From assembly GCA_964036665.1 (NCBI GenBank), contig OZ038530.1, positions 7,330,501 through 7,394,500 of the forward strand: DNA of 64,000 bases, given 5' to 3'. The stretch is from Gordius sp. MW1 (Eukaryota; Nematomorpha; Gordioida; Gordea; Gordiidae). The translations under genes and the position numbers were made by a program. The notes below the pieces were generated by a model that saw only the letters and a list, made by a program, of their open reading frames with translations, made no database searches and was not told where the DNA came from. Shown piece by piece: positions 1 through 10,724 of this stretch (its first letter is position 1; each line of letters begins with the position of its first letter).

Positions 1-300
1 GAATTTAGAAATTTTAAATATAAGGCTTCAAAATGATTATTGTACATAATTGCGTTTAGGGATTATAATTGAATTCACTTTAACCATATATAATTAAGCG
101 TTTTAATCATTTTATATCAGTTGATTAATATTTTATTAATGCCTAATTCCTGATCTCATTTTTGGTGATATTATATATTATTTAAGAAAGATATAGTAAG
201 TTTTTATCAAACAAAATATGTTTGCGGATCATGTACATTGTCAATTTAAGTCATTTTATAGCAAATAACAAAAATATTTTTTGATATTTGCCAATCTATA
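1..300. repeat. Block matching SGSM intron DNA at 44,131-44,490
   Basis: This block matches the intron next to the 44,119-44,037 SGSM exon, in the same orientation. Shared stretches include the 'taattgcgtttagg' and 'gtttgcggatcat' segments. The match begins at base 1, which corresponds to about 12 bp beyond the exon edge in the intact gene. It is therefore the left-most visible block of a degenerate SGSM copy. Similarity fades after about 300. Confidence 0.7.
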
Positions 301-449
301 ACCTTCAAATTAAAAACCGATACATTATATATTTAAGATTTAAAATCTTTTATTAAATGAAACTATATACTACTATAAAAATTATATGCGAGGTAAACAT
401 TCAAAAATTGCGATCGCGTTGAAATGACAAATTATAATTCCGATTTTCT

Positions 450-1302
450 GTTTTAAAAAAAAGTTTCCCTTTTGTCAAGGGTATTGGCAGCTATACGGCG
501 TCCCAATTCTTTCAGGAGGGCTTGGGTTTTAGGACCTATTGTTGTAAGGGTAGTGGTCACTATAGGGCAGAAAAGGAGTGAGGAATAAAGTTCTGCGTAT
601 TAAGCTGACTTTATTCTTTCAGAATCGACAAGGGGGTCTTTGTTTTGGTTTGAGGGTGCAAAGGCATCCGGACAAGTGTAGTCCCATGCTTAGGCATAGC
701 CCTTTTGCTCATGGGATGAGGGTCTGTCCATCGGGTCTCTTCTTGTCGCTAAATACCATTAGGCTCCAATTGGGAGGGAAAGCCAGCCTTATTGAATGTC
801 TTCTGTAGAAGAGCATTAAGAGATGTGTGACGTAAAAATCTGGCCTTATTAAATTTGCAATGTAGGCCGTGATGAACTTTTGTACCTACAGATGAGCCAC
901 ATAAGTTGCATTGTTGGGGGGCAACTATATCACAACCTAGGCGGAGCCCTGCTGCGATCCTGAACTCATTGTTGGAGAGTTGAAGGTCATGGGTCCGACT
1001 TGGGATGGCCTCCAACCACTCGTGGTCGGACCTTGATGCAAAACTTCTTAAAGCTGGTAACTCCTCCAACAAGCGCTCGATATAAGAGTTTCAAGGGCAT
1101 GGTCGTAGAGAGGAGTGTTTCAACTTTTTTGAGAGTTTATGGTAGGGAATGGAATGTTAGGGTCGGACAAAGAGCACATGTCGAGAGCGATTTGGGTAAA
1201 GGGATCTGGTTGATCGATTATTTTGTCGATGATTGGTTTGGCTGAAAGTCGACTCGTGCTGAAGGCCGACAAAGCTACTAGAGGGGGTGATCTCAGGCCC
1301 AA
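450..1302 (-). pseudogene. C-terminal finger and restriction-like endonuclease remnant
   Basis: Fragments in changing frames cover GLRSPPLVALSAF (1,300), then LRLGCDIVAPQQCNLC and HHGLHCKFNKARFLRH (about 960-830), then RPDG and WDYTCPDAFAPSNQ (about 720-640), then a tail to about 450. The cysteine-histidine group followed by a PD-x-D-like pair is the pattern of the restriction-like endonuclease of early-branching non-LTR elements. At least three frame breaks are present. Confidence 0.7.
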
Positions 1303-1338
1303 ACCACCATATTTTGTGGGGAGACACGCTTGTTTCCA

Positions 1339-2607
1339 TTAAGACCCTGTAAAAGAAAGGTTTGTGATTTCAACGACTACACCTTTGAGTTTTTGGTCGA
1401 ATATAGATAGAGCGTTAGGATTTAAAAATGAGGTGGATGACCTGAAGTTATGATTTATCTTAGGTAAAGAATAGCAGTTTTTAATTAAAAAGAAAGCCTG
1501 GTGGGCTGGCAAGTAAGAAAGGAGGGGTTTGATTTCTACTAGTTTTTGTATTGTCTCTGTTAATGACTTGTTACAAGGGTGTGAGCCACCTACGGGAGAT
1601 TCTAAGTACGTTAGTTCGTTAGGGTGAATATGTTTGAAAGCGTCAAAGTATGGGTCTAGGCTTAAAGAGTCAGTATTGTTTTTGCAAACCTCGGTCTTGC
1701 TATGATTTAGATGGAGACCAATTTTTGAAGCCTCGACTTCTAGATAAGAGAGGGCTTCTTTGACGTCTTCGGCATTTCCCTTGATGATACCATCGTCTAG
1801 GTACCACAAGTTGAGTGATAGATTATATTTAGAGGCTAGGTCTTCAGTCAGGGATTTTATACCTAGGCAGAATAGTAGGGGGCCTAGCGGGTCTCCTTGT
1901 TGAATGCCGTCACTCGATGCAATTATTTTGGAATTAAAGTTGAGCATGGAAGTAGGAGCGTAGCATGCGTTAAGGAAAATGGAGTACTCGGGAAGAGATT
2001 TGTAAGCCTCGGTTAAGAAGTGTGACCTGTAGATCGTGTTAAATGCGTTTTTGAAGTCAATCTTAGCTAGGATCGAATGGTCGGGATGGGCTAGGGCTAT
2101 ACGAACAGCGTGAGAGGCGATTTCACAACCACCCTTGGTTCCGAAGCCTAGTTGGATAGGAGCTAATTGATCTGCAATGTCGGATTTTACTCGTGCAATG
2201 ATAAGTTTGCAGCATATGCGTCTAAAAATTGAACCCATGGCAATTGTACGAAGGCCACCATCAGGTTTGGTAAGATATATTAAGGTGGCCCCAAAAAAAT
2301 AGGGAGAGATCGCGTCAGGTACTAAGCCTTTAATAACCTGGTTAAGGAAGGTTGCTAGGGTGGATGTGAAGTGGCCAGACCTGTCAATGCGAGGTCTTGT
2401 TAATTCTATTAAATGTGAAGCACGGAAGCCGTTTAAACCAGAACCTACTGAGGATTTTTTGAAAGAACCGATAGCCTCGAGAATTTCGGGCGATGTGAAG
2501 TCCTTGAAGGGGGAGTTGATTGTAGGAGGAAATTGGGAGCAATTTCTTTCAGGGTGTTTAGTTTGTAAAGATTCAAAGGTTTCTTGAGTGTCTGGGGAAA
2601 TTTGCAG
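1339..2607 (-). pseudogene. Reverse transcriptase domain of the non-LTR element
   Basis: The frame is open for 422 codons, ending in a stop at 1,339. It holds the expected RT order: YLTKPDGGLRTIA (early fingers), LGFGTKGGCE, DFKNAFNTI, GIQQGDPLGPLLF, then the active-site box WYLDDG (about residue 300). The catalytic Asp pair is intact. The upstream frame is closed by a TGA at 2,608-2,610, where homologous coding shifts frame. This protein would copy element RNA into DNA at a nicked target. It is probably inactive because the flanking domains are out of frame. Confidence 0.85.
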
Positions 2608-3200
2608 TCAAAATTGGCCAGGCGAAGGGCACCCTGGATGTCAAAATGGTTGAGTTTTGAGGAAACCCGTTTGGCTCTTTGTTGAACTGATGTAATCTTA
2701 TGGATGTGTGGCTCGTAGATAATGGGGGGTGATGAAACGTCCCATTTTGCTGAGTTTTGTTTAACCCAATTCGAGAGGGTACCTTTGTAATTTGATGGTG
2801 GTATTGAAAGGACACGGGAAGTAAATTGAAAAAGGTTGGTTCAATGGAGGGTGCTGCTTGCGTCCTTAGAGAGGTTTGAGATGGCATCAGTAAGGGCAAT
2901 TAGAACTTGGTGTCTGGCACCTTTAGGGATGTTTTTTAGAATCCTGTTAACAGGAGAATGAGGAATGTCTGAATATGTATTGGTGGTGGTGGTTTCGAGC
3001 GGGGAGTAGGTATTATGCAATAAATGGTTGTGAGTAGAGGTAGACCTCTTGGGGACTGTAGCTGCTGGATGTTTTCCAGAGCCTGGGCACCTCTGTTTTA
3101 ATGGACCGTGAACGTAAATCAAATTAGAGAGGGTAATTGAAGCTAACCTGTAGCAGACTGGGCAGATTCCGGTTTGGGTTGTGGAGTTTGTGTTGTTCAT
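2573..3200 (-). pseudogene. Retrotransposon N-terminal zinc-finger region
   Basis: The ATG is at 3,200. Near the start is a CPVC finger continuing to GPLKQRCPGSG, a short cysteine module typical of the front of these retrotransposon proteins. A conserved-looking block (RILKNIPKGARHQ) follows at about residues 85-98. The frame stops at 2,841, but homologous-looking coding continues in another frame (FDIQGALRLANFD) to about 2,595, so at least one frameshift separates the finger region from the next segment. Confidence 0.7.
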
Positions 3201-3235
3201 GTAGAAGGATTATGGATATTTGGGATAAACCTGTA

Positions 3236-3669
3236 GTAGAGTAAAATGGCAGCTATTTTGATGTTTGGTATTCAACAGTTGGATTGTCATGGAAATAACT
3301 GTTAGGAGATATTGTTAAATGGTTTTTTTTGCCTCTGATAGGCGTAAAGGCTTGGTAAAGGTTAGAAAAAATAAACCCTTTGCCCGCTGCTTGCTTTAAA
3401 TTTACTATTTATTAAAGATATTTTTAGCAAAAAATAAAAAAAAAGATTTAAAATTAACCAGAACGTATTTGTTCTTAATAATCTATACATATAATTTCTT
3501 TTTAAATTTAATTTTGAATAAAAAAAAATTACATACTTTGTTAAGGTGAGATAAATAAATTAAAAAATTAAGAATTGTAAATATTTGGAAAACATTCCGC
3601 TATGGCTTATGCATCATTAATCTTAACATTAGTCAAAATGTTTCAACACACATAGTTTCATTTTTATAT
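3236..3669. other. Intergenic AT-rich DNA, nothing identified
   Basis: About 430 bases of AT-rich sequence lie between the retrotransposon 5' end and the next SGSM-like block. I see no coding frame, terminal repeat or RNA gene. Confidence 0.4.
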
Positions 3670-3786
3670 ATAAGATTACTTAATAGCGATTTAATCAAGT
3701 AGGGATCTTCACTTTTTAATACAATAAAAGTTTTAACAGCAAGATGTTTATAGTAAATATAGACCTAAAATACATCAAGAATTATT

Positions 3787-3810
3787 ACCCATAAATTGCA
3801 TAGCAATTAA
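3787..3810 (-). repeat. Hairpin tip micro-insertion, copy A
   Basis: The core reads AAATTGC-ATA-GCAATT, a 6-bp stem with a three-base loop, preceded by CCCAT. The paralogous block near 50,250 runs straight from 'gaattatt' to 'tataatataa' and lacks these bases. The site here is therefore filled and the 50 kb site is empty. Confidence 0.65.
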
Positions 3811-3866
3811 TATATAATATAATTAGTAACCAGATGTTTTAAGCGCTGATTTTGAGGTATAGCTAA

Positions 3867-3890
3867 ACCCATAAATTGCATAGCAATTAA
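3867..3890 (-). repeat. Hairpin tip micro-insertion, copy B
   Basis: This is the same 24-base unit as at 3,787, only 56 bp away. The paralogous 50 kb sequence has 'gaggtatag' close to 'tgttcac' without it. Flanking bases differ from copy A, so this looks like an independent insertion and not a local tandem duplication. Confidence 0.6.
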
Positions 3891-4071
3891 TATCATTTGT
3901 TCACCTTTATGATGGAAACATGACAATTTACTGTTTGTTAAAAAATGCGGCAATTAAGCCACTGGCAAATTTAGATTTAAGGTGATTCAAATCTTGGCAT
4001 CATTAATAGTGATGCGGAAAAACCGAGAAAAATCTCGATCTCGTCTCGTCTCGAAAAACCGAGACGATAAC

Positions 4072-4766
4072 ATCGAAATTACCTAACAACGAAACTAAAA
4101 GGGGTCCATGCAAAGGATCACTCATAAGTGCCGTGCGTTCATAGTAAGTGCTAAAATCATATACATTATAAGATATGTATCAAATAAAATGTTGTAAACA
4201 TTTGAAAAATGTTGTAAACATTTGAAAAATGTTTATTTTGCATCATAGTAGTCCTGTAAGAACGGCTGGGTTTTGTTTGGTCAACCTTTGGGTTTAGTCG
4301 ATTAATCATAAACAAACCAAAGATTTTTTGGTCTGTTTCAATCGAAATTTGAAAAATAGACTAGAGTCGACCGTTAGTCTTAGTGAAACCAAAGGTGAAC
4401 CACCTAACAAAACCCAGCCGTTTTTACAACACGACATCATAGTATGTTGTTGACGCTATTATGCGAATTTCGCTAAATTAGGGTTCTTAAAATGACATTA
4501 AAAATGACCTATTCTCCTTGTAAATCTGTTCGATGATAGCTGTGAGATTTTTGGTGAGCAAAGCAACTTTTATCCATTGAAATCGGGCCAGGGCTGAGGG
4601 GGACCCTGAGGTAGAGCTGCCGCCTGATGGTGAAAATGGAGAGGGAGAACTAGACGACGAGGAGCTGGAATAAAATGGTTTGTAAAATGCGGACACATTT
4701 TCTCCCTTATTTTGGCTGTGATTATTAGCAGTTGTCGAGTGTTAATTGCCATGCCTCTTTGCGGAT
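4072..4766 (-). pseudogene. Truncated duplicate of two SGSM RUN-domain exons
   Basis: This block is a direct copy of 59,325-59,994. It contains the exon coding [16 protein letters not shown] (4,487-4,766) and the exon coding [15 protein letters not shown] (about 4,080-4,150), with the intron between them. Identity in the large exon is about 96 percent by eye. Most differences are synonymous, and both internal splice sites (GT at the exon ends, TTTTAG before the small exon) are kept. The right edge falls within 1-2 bp of the exon boundary of the real gene; beyond it a G-rich run replaces the splice acceptor. The following exon (VGPCALEY...) is absent on the left. It is a partial gene copy, probably non-functional. 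Confidence 0.85.
4249..4434. mobile_element. hAT-like MITE in the duplicated intron
   Basis: Terminal repeats are near TAGTGTTGTAAAAACGG (mutated here), flanked by an 8-bp duplication CATCATAG (4,241-4,248 and 4,435-4,442). The same insertion with the same flanks sits at 59,483-59,663, so it entered before the SGSM segment was duplicated. Confidence 0.8.
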
Positions 4767-4866
4767 GTGGGGGGAGGGGGTTAAAAAGTGAACATAGGAC
4801 TATTTTTTATATAAAAATTTTATATCCATATAATTTTTAACAAGTCGGCCCCTAATTCGTAGATAA

Positions 4867-6245
4867 TCTTATATATAAAAATGAAACTATTGTATGTGTG
4901 TATGCCGCCACCAATTTTGTAAAACTAGCGGACCGATTTAGCTCAAAATTTCACAGTTTATTCCCCACACTCCGGAGCATGTTTTAAGGTTTGTTCCAGC
5001 CTAATCAATCCAGTAGTTTTCGAGAGGTCAAGTTTTTTATGTTTTATATGGCACTAAATAAAGACGTCATATGACGTCATTTTGTGACAACAATCAAATT
5101 TAATAATGGTAAGACGTTTATTTTTATTCAGAAACAATACAAATAATCAGAATTGTTTTAAAGGTAATTTTTTTTCCATCCCGATAATCTACAAATAACG
5201 GAGCCTTTTTTCCATCCCGACAATCTACAAATAATCGGAGCCGCCAACAATTTTGGAAAACTCCTAGACCTATTTGGTTCAAAATTTTACACTTCATTCC
5301 TGACACTCCGGAATGCGAAAAAAAAATTTTTCCATCCCGATAATCTACAAATAATCGGAGCCTTTTTTCCATCCCGACAATCTACAAATAATCGGAGACG
5401 CCAACAATTTTGGAAATCTACCAGACCGATTTGAAAATTTCACACTTCATTCCTGACACTCTGGAATGCGATAAAAATATGCACAATCATCATTTGGGGT
5501 GAATGTACGATGGCACATAAAAAAGCACTCGAGGCGCTGGATTGTTTACTCCGAGATTTGAGACAGATTGCACATCCTATGGGAGGAGCTCTCTTGCTGC
5601 TAGCCGGTGACTTCCGTCAAACCTTGCCAGTCATCCCAAAGTCAACACCCTCAGATGAGCTTAAAGCTTGCCTGAAAGCGTCATATCGTTGGAGAAGTGT
5701 GAAGATAATCACGCTAACCACCAACATGCGTGTTCATTTACTTCAAGTTGATTCGGCGCAACCATTTGCTAACCAACTGTTGGACTTGGGAGACGGTACA
5801 TTTCCAATTGAACCTACAACGCACGAAATATCATTTCAATCGCACTTTTACAAAATACAGTCATTAATTGAAGATGTCGTAAATATGGTGTTCCCGGAAA
5901 TTCTTATTAACTTCACAAATCACGACTGGCTTTATGAACGGGCTATCTTGGCTCCGAAGAATGACGACGTGAACAAAATAAATAATCGCATTCTATTGAA
6001 CATTCCCGGTGAACCATTTACTTACACATCTGTTGACACAGTTATCGATGCAGATCAGGCGGTGAATTATCCAACTGAATTTCTAAATTCATTGGAACCA
6101 TCGGGAATGCCACCTCACAAATTGATTCTGAAAATTGGTTCACCTATAATGATCCTTCGCAATTTAAATCCACCTAAGTTGTGTAACGGAACCAGCATCG
6201 GGAACCCGGGTAAATGGCAAAACAACGTTTACCGGGTTCATCTAG
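4867..6245 (+). mobile_element. Short Helitron (Helitron-2), internally deleted
   Basis: The 5' end reads TCTTATATATAAAAATGAAA after an A, and the 3' end reads ...ACCGGGTTCATCTAG before a T. This is the A|TC...CTRR|T layout of Helitrons, with no target duplication. Just before the CTAG a 12-bp stem (GAACCCGGGTAAA pairing with TTTACCGGGTTC, one bulged G) forms the expected terminal hairpin. The interior keeps tandem repeats and only the C-terminal helicase part of the Rep-helicase gene, so it could only move with help from an intact element. Confidence 0.85.
5155..5440 (+). repeat. Tandem repeat with unit TTCCATCCCGAYAATCTACA
   Basis: Four near-identical copies of a roughly 37-bp unit (ending AATAATCGGAGCC) lie at about 5,174, 5,209, 5,330 and 5,366. 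They are spaced by copies of a 'ccaacaattttggaaa' segment. The array is inside Helitron-2. Confidence 0.75.
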
Positions 6246-6268
6246 TGATATATAAATCAAAGTTCTAA
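5483..6268 (+). pseudogene. Helitron Pif1-type helicase C-terminal fragment
   Basis: The frame is open from TIIIWGECTMAHKKALEALD onward. It shows Pif1-family landmarks: a Walker B-like box (IWGECTM), a motif III-like LLLAGDFRQTLPVIP, and LILKIGSPIMILRNLNPPKLCNGT. The Walker B acidic residue, normally D in IWDE, is G here. Walker A and the whole Rep nuclease are missing upstream, and the protein runs into the Helitron 3' hairpin after CNGTS. It is a remnant of a DNA-unwinding enzyme used in rolling-circle transposition. Confidence 0.85.
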
Positions 6269-6510
6269 TAAATTAAACAATTCGTTTTCCCGTGTGATAA
6301 TGACTAACCCGCAAAAGCTTTGTTCTAGCGTCGATTTTGCCTATTTGAAAATTTTTAAAAATCATACCGGTATTTTATTAATAGGGTAGAAAATTTTTTC
6401 GACAAACAAAGAGCGTTAAGAATTTGGTTTAACAAGAGCGTGATCAAATGGTAGTTTCGAAATTAGTGACACTTAAATTTATTTATTTAACTTTTGAGAT
6501 ATATGAGCCG
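6246..6510. repeat. Block matching 61,925-62,205
   Basis: Shared runs include 'aattcgtttt', 'ccgtgtga', 'atgactaaccc', 'agctttgtt', 'acaaacaaagagcgtt' and 'aacttttgagat'. The orientation is the same. The distance to the partner (about 55.7 kb) is close to that of the SGSM exon pair (about 55.25 kb), so it extends the duplicated segment. This copy lacks the hairpin tip found at 62,025. Confidence 0.7.
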
Positions 6511-7440
6511 GTGACTTTGGATAAAGTAAAACTTTCGTCACTAATGTAAAAAAAAATACCAACACAAATTATGATTGGTCATGTTGCCTCAACTTATAAA
6601 TTTAAAATAATTTAATTTCTAAAAGCAATTCAATAGCATACAATGTACATATATTTTTTCAACAAGTTTTCGCCGTCGCTCGCGAAAAATACCCACTTCT
6701 CTCTTAAATTAATTTTTAAACAAAATTTCAAATTCATCAATAATTCGTTACATTTTTAAATGTCCACCTCCGCGAAACACGCCGAAAATGCAATTATTTT
6801 ATGTTTATTTGTAAAAAATTTACAGAGGCAAATATTATCTTATTAGTATTCCTCATGTGCTACACAATAAAAGTAGACGTTTTATACGATATTTGGATGA
6901 GATTGGCATATAATACTTATTTTTACTATGCTTCATAACAAAAAAGAGTTTTAGTGTTTACGATATTTGGATATAATTGGCATGTATAACTCATTTTTAA
7001 TATGCTGCATATAGATTTTAGACACAATTTTTATTACATATTAAAATTAAAAGTTTTATTCAGAAACAAATAATTATAATTATGATATACACGAATAAAA
7101 AATATAAAAACGTAAACAATCACCTTATTAATCAAGATTTTACACATTTAAATTTTTTTAATAAATTTAATAGTTTTGAGAAAGGTTAAAAAAAATTTCA
7201 TAATCATTCCCGTAATATAAATCAAAAATTAAGAATTAATATAAGAAATAAATTGAATACAAATGTTTTGATCAATAACAGTCAATTTTTGAACTAACGT
7301 TAATATTAATATTATACATAATATAGATGGCGCTATATTTATTAAACAAACATGATATTTAGTTTAGAATCTTGTTTTTGATATCTACCCAATTAAATAT
7401 TTTCTTATTTACTTCTTTAAGATAATTTAATTTACAAAAA
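6511..7440. other. AT-rich DNA, no gene seen
   Basis: Two related segments near 6,880 and 6,960 repeat 'acgatatttggat' and 'attggcat', a diverged local duplication of about 80 bp. I see nothing else. Confidence 0.4.
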
Positions 7441-7461
7441 TTACTAATATCTATATAATCA

Positions 7462-7785
7462 CTACTTTACCATGTTCACATCAAAATGGCGGAAATAAGG
7501 GTACACATTTTGTGCGTTCATAAGCAATCTATCTAGTCTTCCTTCCCAGTTAATGATTGAAAACGGTCGAATATCTTTTGAAATAAAATCAATTAGATGC
7601 TTTTCAATTTTTTTTTTATTTTCTGATTTCAGCGAGAGGTTTGGTAACAAATTTGTCAATTGTATTTTTAGCTGAATTTTGTGGAATACATTTATGATGC
7701 AAAAGATGGGAACTACCTCGAATGGAATTATATGAGTAGATATGATGGCATTTCTTGCAGATAACTTAACCGGTGTATGCATCAT
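7462..7785 (-). pseudogene. hAT-type transposase fragment
   Basis: A 107-codon frame contains EKHLIDFISKDIRPFSIIN, which resembles the (I/D)xxFIxxDxxPFSVVE stretch ahead of the DDE domain in many hAT transposases. The rest of the transposase and any terminal repeats are not evident, and the downstream part looks frameshifted. An unrelated short open frame is possible. Confidence 0.5.
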
Positions 7786-8018
7786 TTTCAGTTAGAAGGT
7801 CAAAGTAACTCCAAATTTGACTTTTTCCGCCTTTTTTTTAACTTGTCGAAGCATATTTCTTTTAAATTTTTTTATTATTTCTTCCATAACGGTTTTTAAT
7901 ATGATAAACAATATTGTTGTATTTGCTAGCTGTTACGAATCCCAATTATTTCCAACACCCCCCCCCCCCCCCCCATTGATTTTTCCCCTCAAGTCAGCAT
8001 GACTCACACCATCTCGTC

Positions 8019-8351
8019 AATTTACTAATTTTGGCTAAAATTTACGAATTTTAAGACTATCTATCAAAAAATGTCCGTTCCTAGTGTGTGTTATAAAATG
8101 AAAAGAAATTAATCCTTAATTATTTCTTTAGAAACTATCTTAACTTCTAAAAAATATAAAGCTAATTTCACTAAAGTCAAATTTACATATTTCATGAAGA
8201 TAAAAAAATTAATGCTAATTCAGGCCAAATCCTAGGAATAAAGATATTAACTTCTTGTAGAAAAGGAAGATAGTAGTTCAAACCAAATTATAAATTAATA
8301 TTTTTAAACGTTTAACATGCTCTCCTTTCGATTTCTAGTTATTAGAAATTG
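8019..8351 (+). repeat. Left arm of a 333-bp inverted repeat
   Basis: The arm pairs with 11,716-12,048. Only about one mismatch is seen in the stretches compared, and both arms have the same length. Outer ends read AATTTACTAATTTTGGC and inner ends ATTAGAAATTG. No coding frame is present. A poly-C run (7,959-7,974) lies just outside. Confidence 0.85.
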
Positions 8352-8474
8352 TTTCTAAGAAGGCAAGCTACATCATTCATGATTACCCGGAATCACGAGG
8401 GAAAAGAGCTACGCGTGTGCTTTAAGGAAAGGGGAAATTGTGATTGATGATTTTCGGAGTTGAGTTGAGTTGAG

Positions 8475-8536
8475 ATAGAAAGAGATGCGTGTGCTAAAAA
8501 GGAAGATAGAAAGAGATGCGTGTGCTAAAAAGGAAA
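8475..8536. repeat. Tandem duplication of a 31-bp unit
   Basis: The segment 'gatagaaagagatgcgtgtg' plus 'ctaaaaaggaa' occurs twice in a row. It follows a short GAGTT run. Confidence 0.7.
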
Positions 8537-8689
8537 CGGAAGATGCTGATTTATTATTGACACTAGCTCATTTCTCGCCAAACAAGAAAGTCTAGCAAGG
8601 GAAAAACGCTAGGGAAATACTGGTAAATATAATATATTAGGGTAAGTAAGGTGAGAGGTGGTATTGGGCATTAAAAATGGTAAAGTAAA

Positions 8690-8890
8690 AAAAGAATGCA
8701 AAGATAATTATGAAAAGGTATAGTAAAAATTATTAATTTAATTAATTAAAACTTATTATTGTTTATTTTAAATTTGAAAATCCGATCCGATCCAACTAAA
8801 ATAATGTTGATCCGATCCGACTTCCAAAATTAAAATGTTGATCCGATCCGAGTTCGGACGGATCGGAAATCCTTCCCGAACACGTTTCAA
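8690..8890. repeat. Remnant of a GATCCGATCC-rich hAT end
   Basis: Repeated 'gatccgatccgac' motifs and 'aaataataagttttaatt'-like flanks match, inverted, the interior ends of the hAT element at 15,183-15,891. No complete terminal repeat remains. Confidence 0.5.
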
Positions 8891-8925
8891 ATTTTAGTAT
8901 TTAGAAAAATAGCGGTCATGGGAGC

Positions 8926-9066
8926 AGCCAGGGGGTAGCTGAGACGGGCGGCTGTACCCCTCTAAATTCAAAAAATATTCAAATCATGGTAAAATTTAAA
9001 AAATGGTTATTTTACTCCTCCCTTAATCATTATTGCCCTCATCTAATTTCAATCCTAGCTACGCAA
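8926..9066. mobile_element. Diverged CATGGGCGTAGCC-family MITE
   Basis: The left end is CATGGGAGCAGCCAGGG and the right end CCTAGCTACGCA, the inverted ends seen in several better preserved copies in this window. The target duplication is no longer recognisable. Confidence 0.5.
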
Positions 9067-9814
9067 GAGCGATTTATGAAACTAATTGATACCATAAATT
9101 TTGATTTATTAAAATTGTTTGAATGATATGTTATAGAGATATATAAATTTAATAACATCTACAATGTCGGGTCACATCTACTTTATATATATATAGTTTT
9201 GCAAATGAATCATTTAATAAATTATAAAATACTTGTATTTGTTTTACAAGTATTTTCTATAGTTTGATAATGAAGTAGATATATTTTACCTTTCATGCGT
9301 CAAATTTAAATTTGCGTTCAAATTAAAACCATCAGATTAAAAAAACAAAAGGAATTTAATTAAATGAATGAATGATCTTGAATTATACATTTCGATATTA
9401 ATTAAAAAAAACTCGGGCCTTCGGCCCTCGTGGGAAGGGGGAGAAGGGAAGGGAAGAGGGGAAGGGAAGGGGGGACGACTTATCTGTACTTCGTATAAAT
9501 GTATCATATTTGCTATGCAATTTATGGGCGAGAAAGGTGGGAAGGGGCGAGAATGCCTATAGGGGGGTATTAAATGCCTAATGATTAATTAATTATTTAT
9601 ACAAATTTTCCATTATAGGCACAATGTAATATAGGCAAGGGTTAGGGTTAGATTTAGTGTTTGCATCTAGTTGCGTATTACATTAGTTTTTATGGCCTTT
9701 AGTGATTATGGGTCTAACAAACATTATATTATAAAACAACACAATGTTAAGAATTTGCAGAATTGTTGGGAGAAATTTTTTGTTGAATTTGAACAATTTT
9801 TAATAAAAAAAATT

Positions 9815-10140
9815 AAAAATTTGGCCAATGGTCATTTTTTCTCTATTGGTCAGTACCAACAGATACTCTATAAGTCAATGATAGCCAAAAAAACGAAAAA
9901 AAAAATTTTGATGCTCACTTTGGCCAATGGTCATTTTTTTCCATTGGTCAGCAGCCAGCGGACGGCCAAAAAGTCATAATAGCAATGGTAGGAACAGGAA
10001 CAATCATAATAGTAAAAAAAACGGAAAAAATAATTTCGATTCACATTTTGGCCAATGGTCATTTTTTCCATCGGTCAGGAGCCAGCGGACGGCCAAAAAT
10101 TCTTATTATCAATGATAGTAACAAGAACAATCATAAGAGT
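9815..10140 (+). repeat. Array of TTGGCCAATGGTCATTTTTT repeats
   Basis: Three units occur at about 9,821, 9,920 and 10,048, each with a second half CATTGGTCAGCAGCCAGCGG and GGCCAAAAAGTC. The open frames across it are by-products of the repeat. Confidence 0.8.
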
Positions 10141-10305
10141 CAAAAAAAACTCCGGGATTCTAACTAAAAAACTAGTTAAATTGCATAGCAATTAAAAGTA
10201 AACAACTTTTATTTATGTTTATTATATAACTAGTTAAATTGCATAGCATTAAAAGTAAACAACTTTTATTTATGTTTATTATATAATAGATAATTTAACA
10301 AATCT

Positions 10306-10640
10306 TATATATAACACACCGAGGGAGATAGAGATGAGGGGTGGGGCACCTCTTATGCATTAATTTAAAAAATAACACAGCGAGGGAGATAGAGATGAGG
10401 GGTGGGGCACCTCTTTCTCATGCATTAATTTAAAAAATCGATAACCTAATATACCCAATGCAAATAAATAGGGATGGACGGACGGACAGACGGACGGACG
10501 GACAACAAAAAACGAGCCCATAAATTGCATAGCAATTAATATCATACAAAATAGCACCAATGCAAATAGATAGGGATGGACGGACGGACGGACGGACAGA
10601 CGGACGGACGGACGGACAACAAAAAACGAGCCCATAAATT
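10306..10640. repeat. Short tandem repeats and GGAC microsatellite
   Basis: A unit containing GAGGGAGATAGAGATGAGGG occurs twice (10,320-10,440). A unit of about 113 bp made of a (GGAC)n tract, 'aacaaaaaacgagcccata' and the hairpin tip also occurs twice (about 10,453 and 10,567). Both lie inside copy 1 of the minisatellite element. Confidence 0.75.
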
Positions 10641-10724
10641 GCATAGCAATTAATATCATACAAAATAGCATTAATTTATAAGATATGTCCTGTGTATTTT
10701 GCAATGTAAGATTCATAACCTTTG

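Larger units (their letters stand above)
430..3235 (-). mobile_element. Non-LTR retrotransposon, RLE type, nearly full length but frameshifted
   Basis: Read on the minus strand, three frame-broken segments line up as one protein. They are an N-terminal Cys/His finger region (3,200-2,573), a reverse transcriptase (2,607-1,339) and a C-terminal finger plus restriction-like endonuclease region (1,340-450). The C-terminal part shows C-x2-C then H-x4-C, followed by an RPDG block and a WDYTCPD block, which is the arrangement of R2/NeSL/HERO-like elements that cut with a PD-(D/E)xK-type nuclease. No AP endonuclease is seen. I see no clear target-site duplication. The element lies inside the degenerate SGSM copy. 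Clade assignment is tentative. Confidence 0.8.
3670..4012. repeat. Block matching SGSM intron DNA at 50,150-50,480
   Basis: Shared runs include 'cactttttaatacaataaaa', 'cagcaagatgttt', 'tacatcaagaattatt', 'tttgaggtatag' and 'ctggcatcatta'. Orientation is the same as at 50 kb. Relative to the 50 kb copy, this block carries two extra copies of a short hairpin tip at 3,787 and 3,867. It is either a remnant of SGSM intron DNA or a dispersed repeat; its colinear position favours the former. Confidence 0.65.
9408..10645 (-). mobile_element. Minisatellite element with hairpin ends, copy 1
   Basis: This is an inverted copy of 40,255-41,943. One end carries CTCGGGCC-TTC-GGCCC (five-base stem, three-base loop). 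The other carries the hairpin tip AATTGCTATGCAATTTATGG followed by GCTCG. Between them are a G/A-rich tract, a unique segment with TTAGGGTTAG, an array of roughly 110-130 bp repeats (TTGGCCAATGGTCATTTTTT...), a GGAC microsatellite and repeated GAGGGAGATAGAG units. It has no coding capacity. The layout (palindromic 5' end, internal minisatellite, 3' hairpin) recalls non-autonomous Helentron-type elements, but the ends are not diagnostic. Confidence 0.6.

Noticed and set aside
749..1245. Plus-strand frame at 1,000-1,245
   Set aside because: It overlaps the minus-strand retrotransposon C-terminal region, which has recognisable motifs. The plus frame does not.
9630..9660. Telomere repeats (TTAGGGTTAG)
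   Set aside because: Just two units inside a mobile element, with the same string in its inverted copy at 41,700. No telomeric array.
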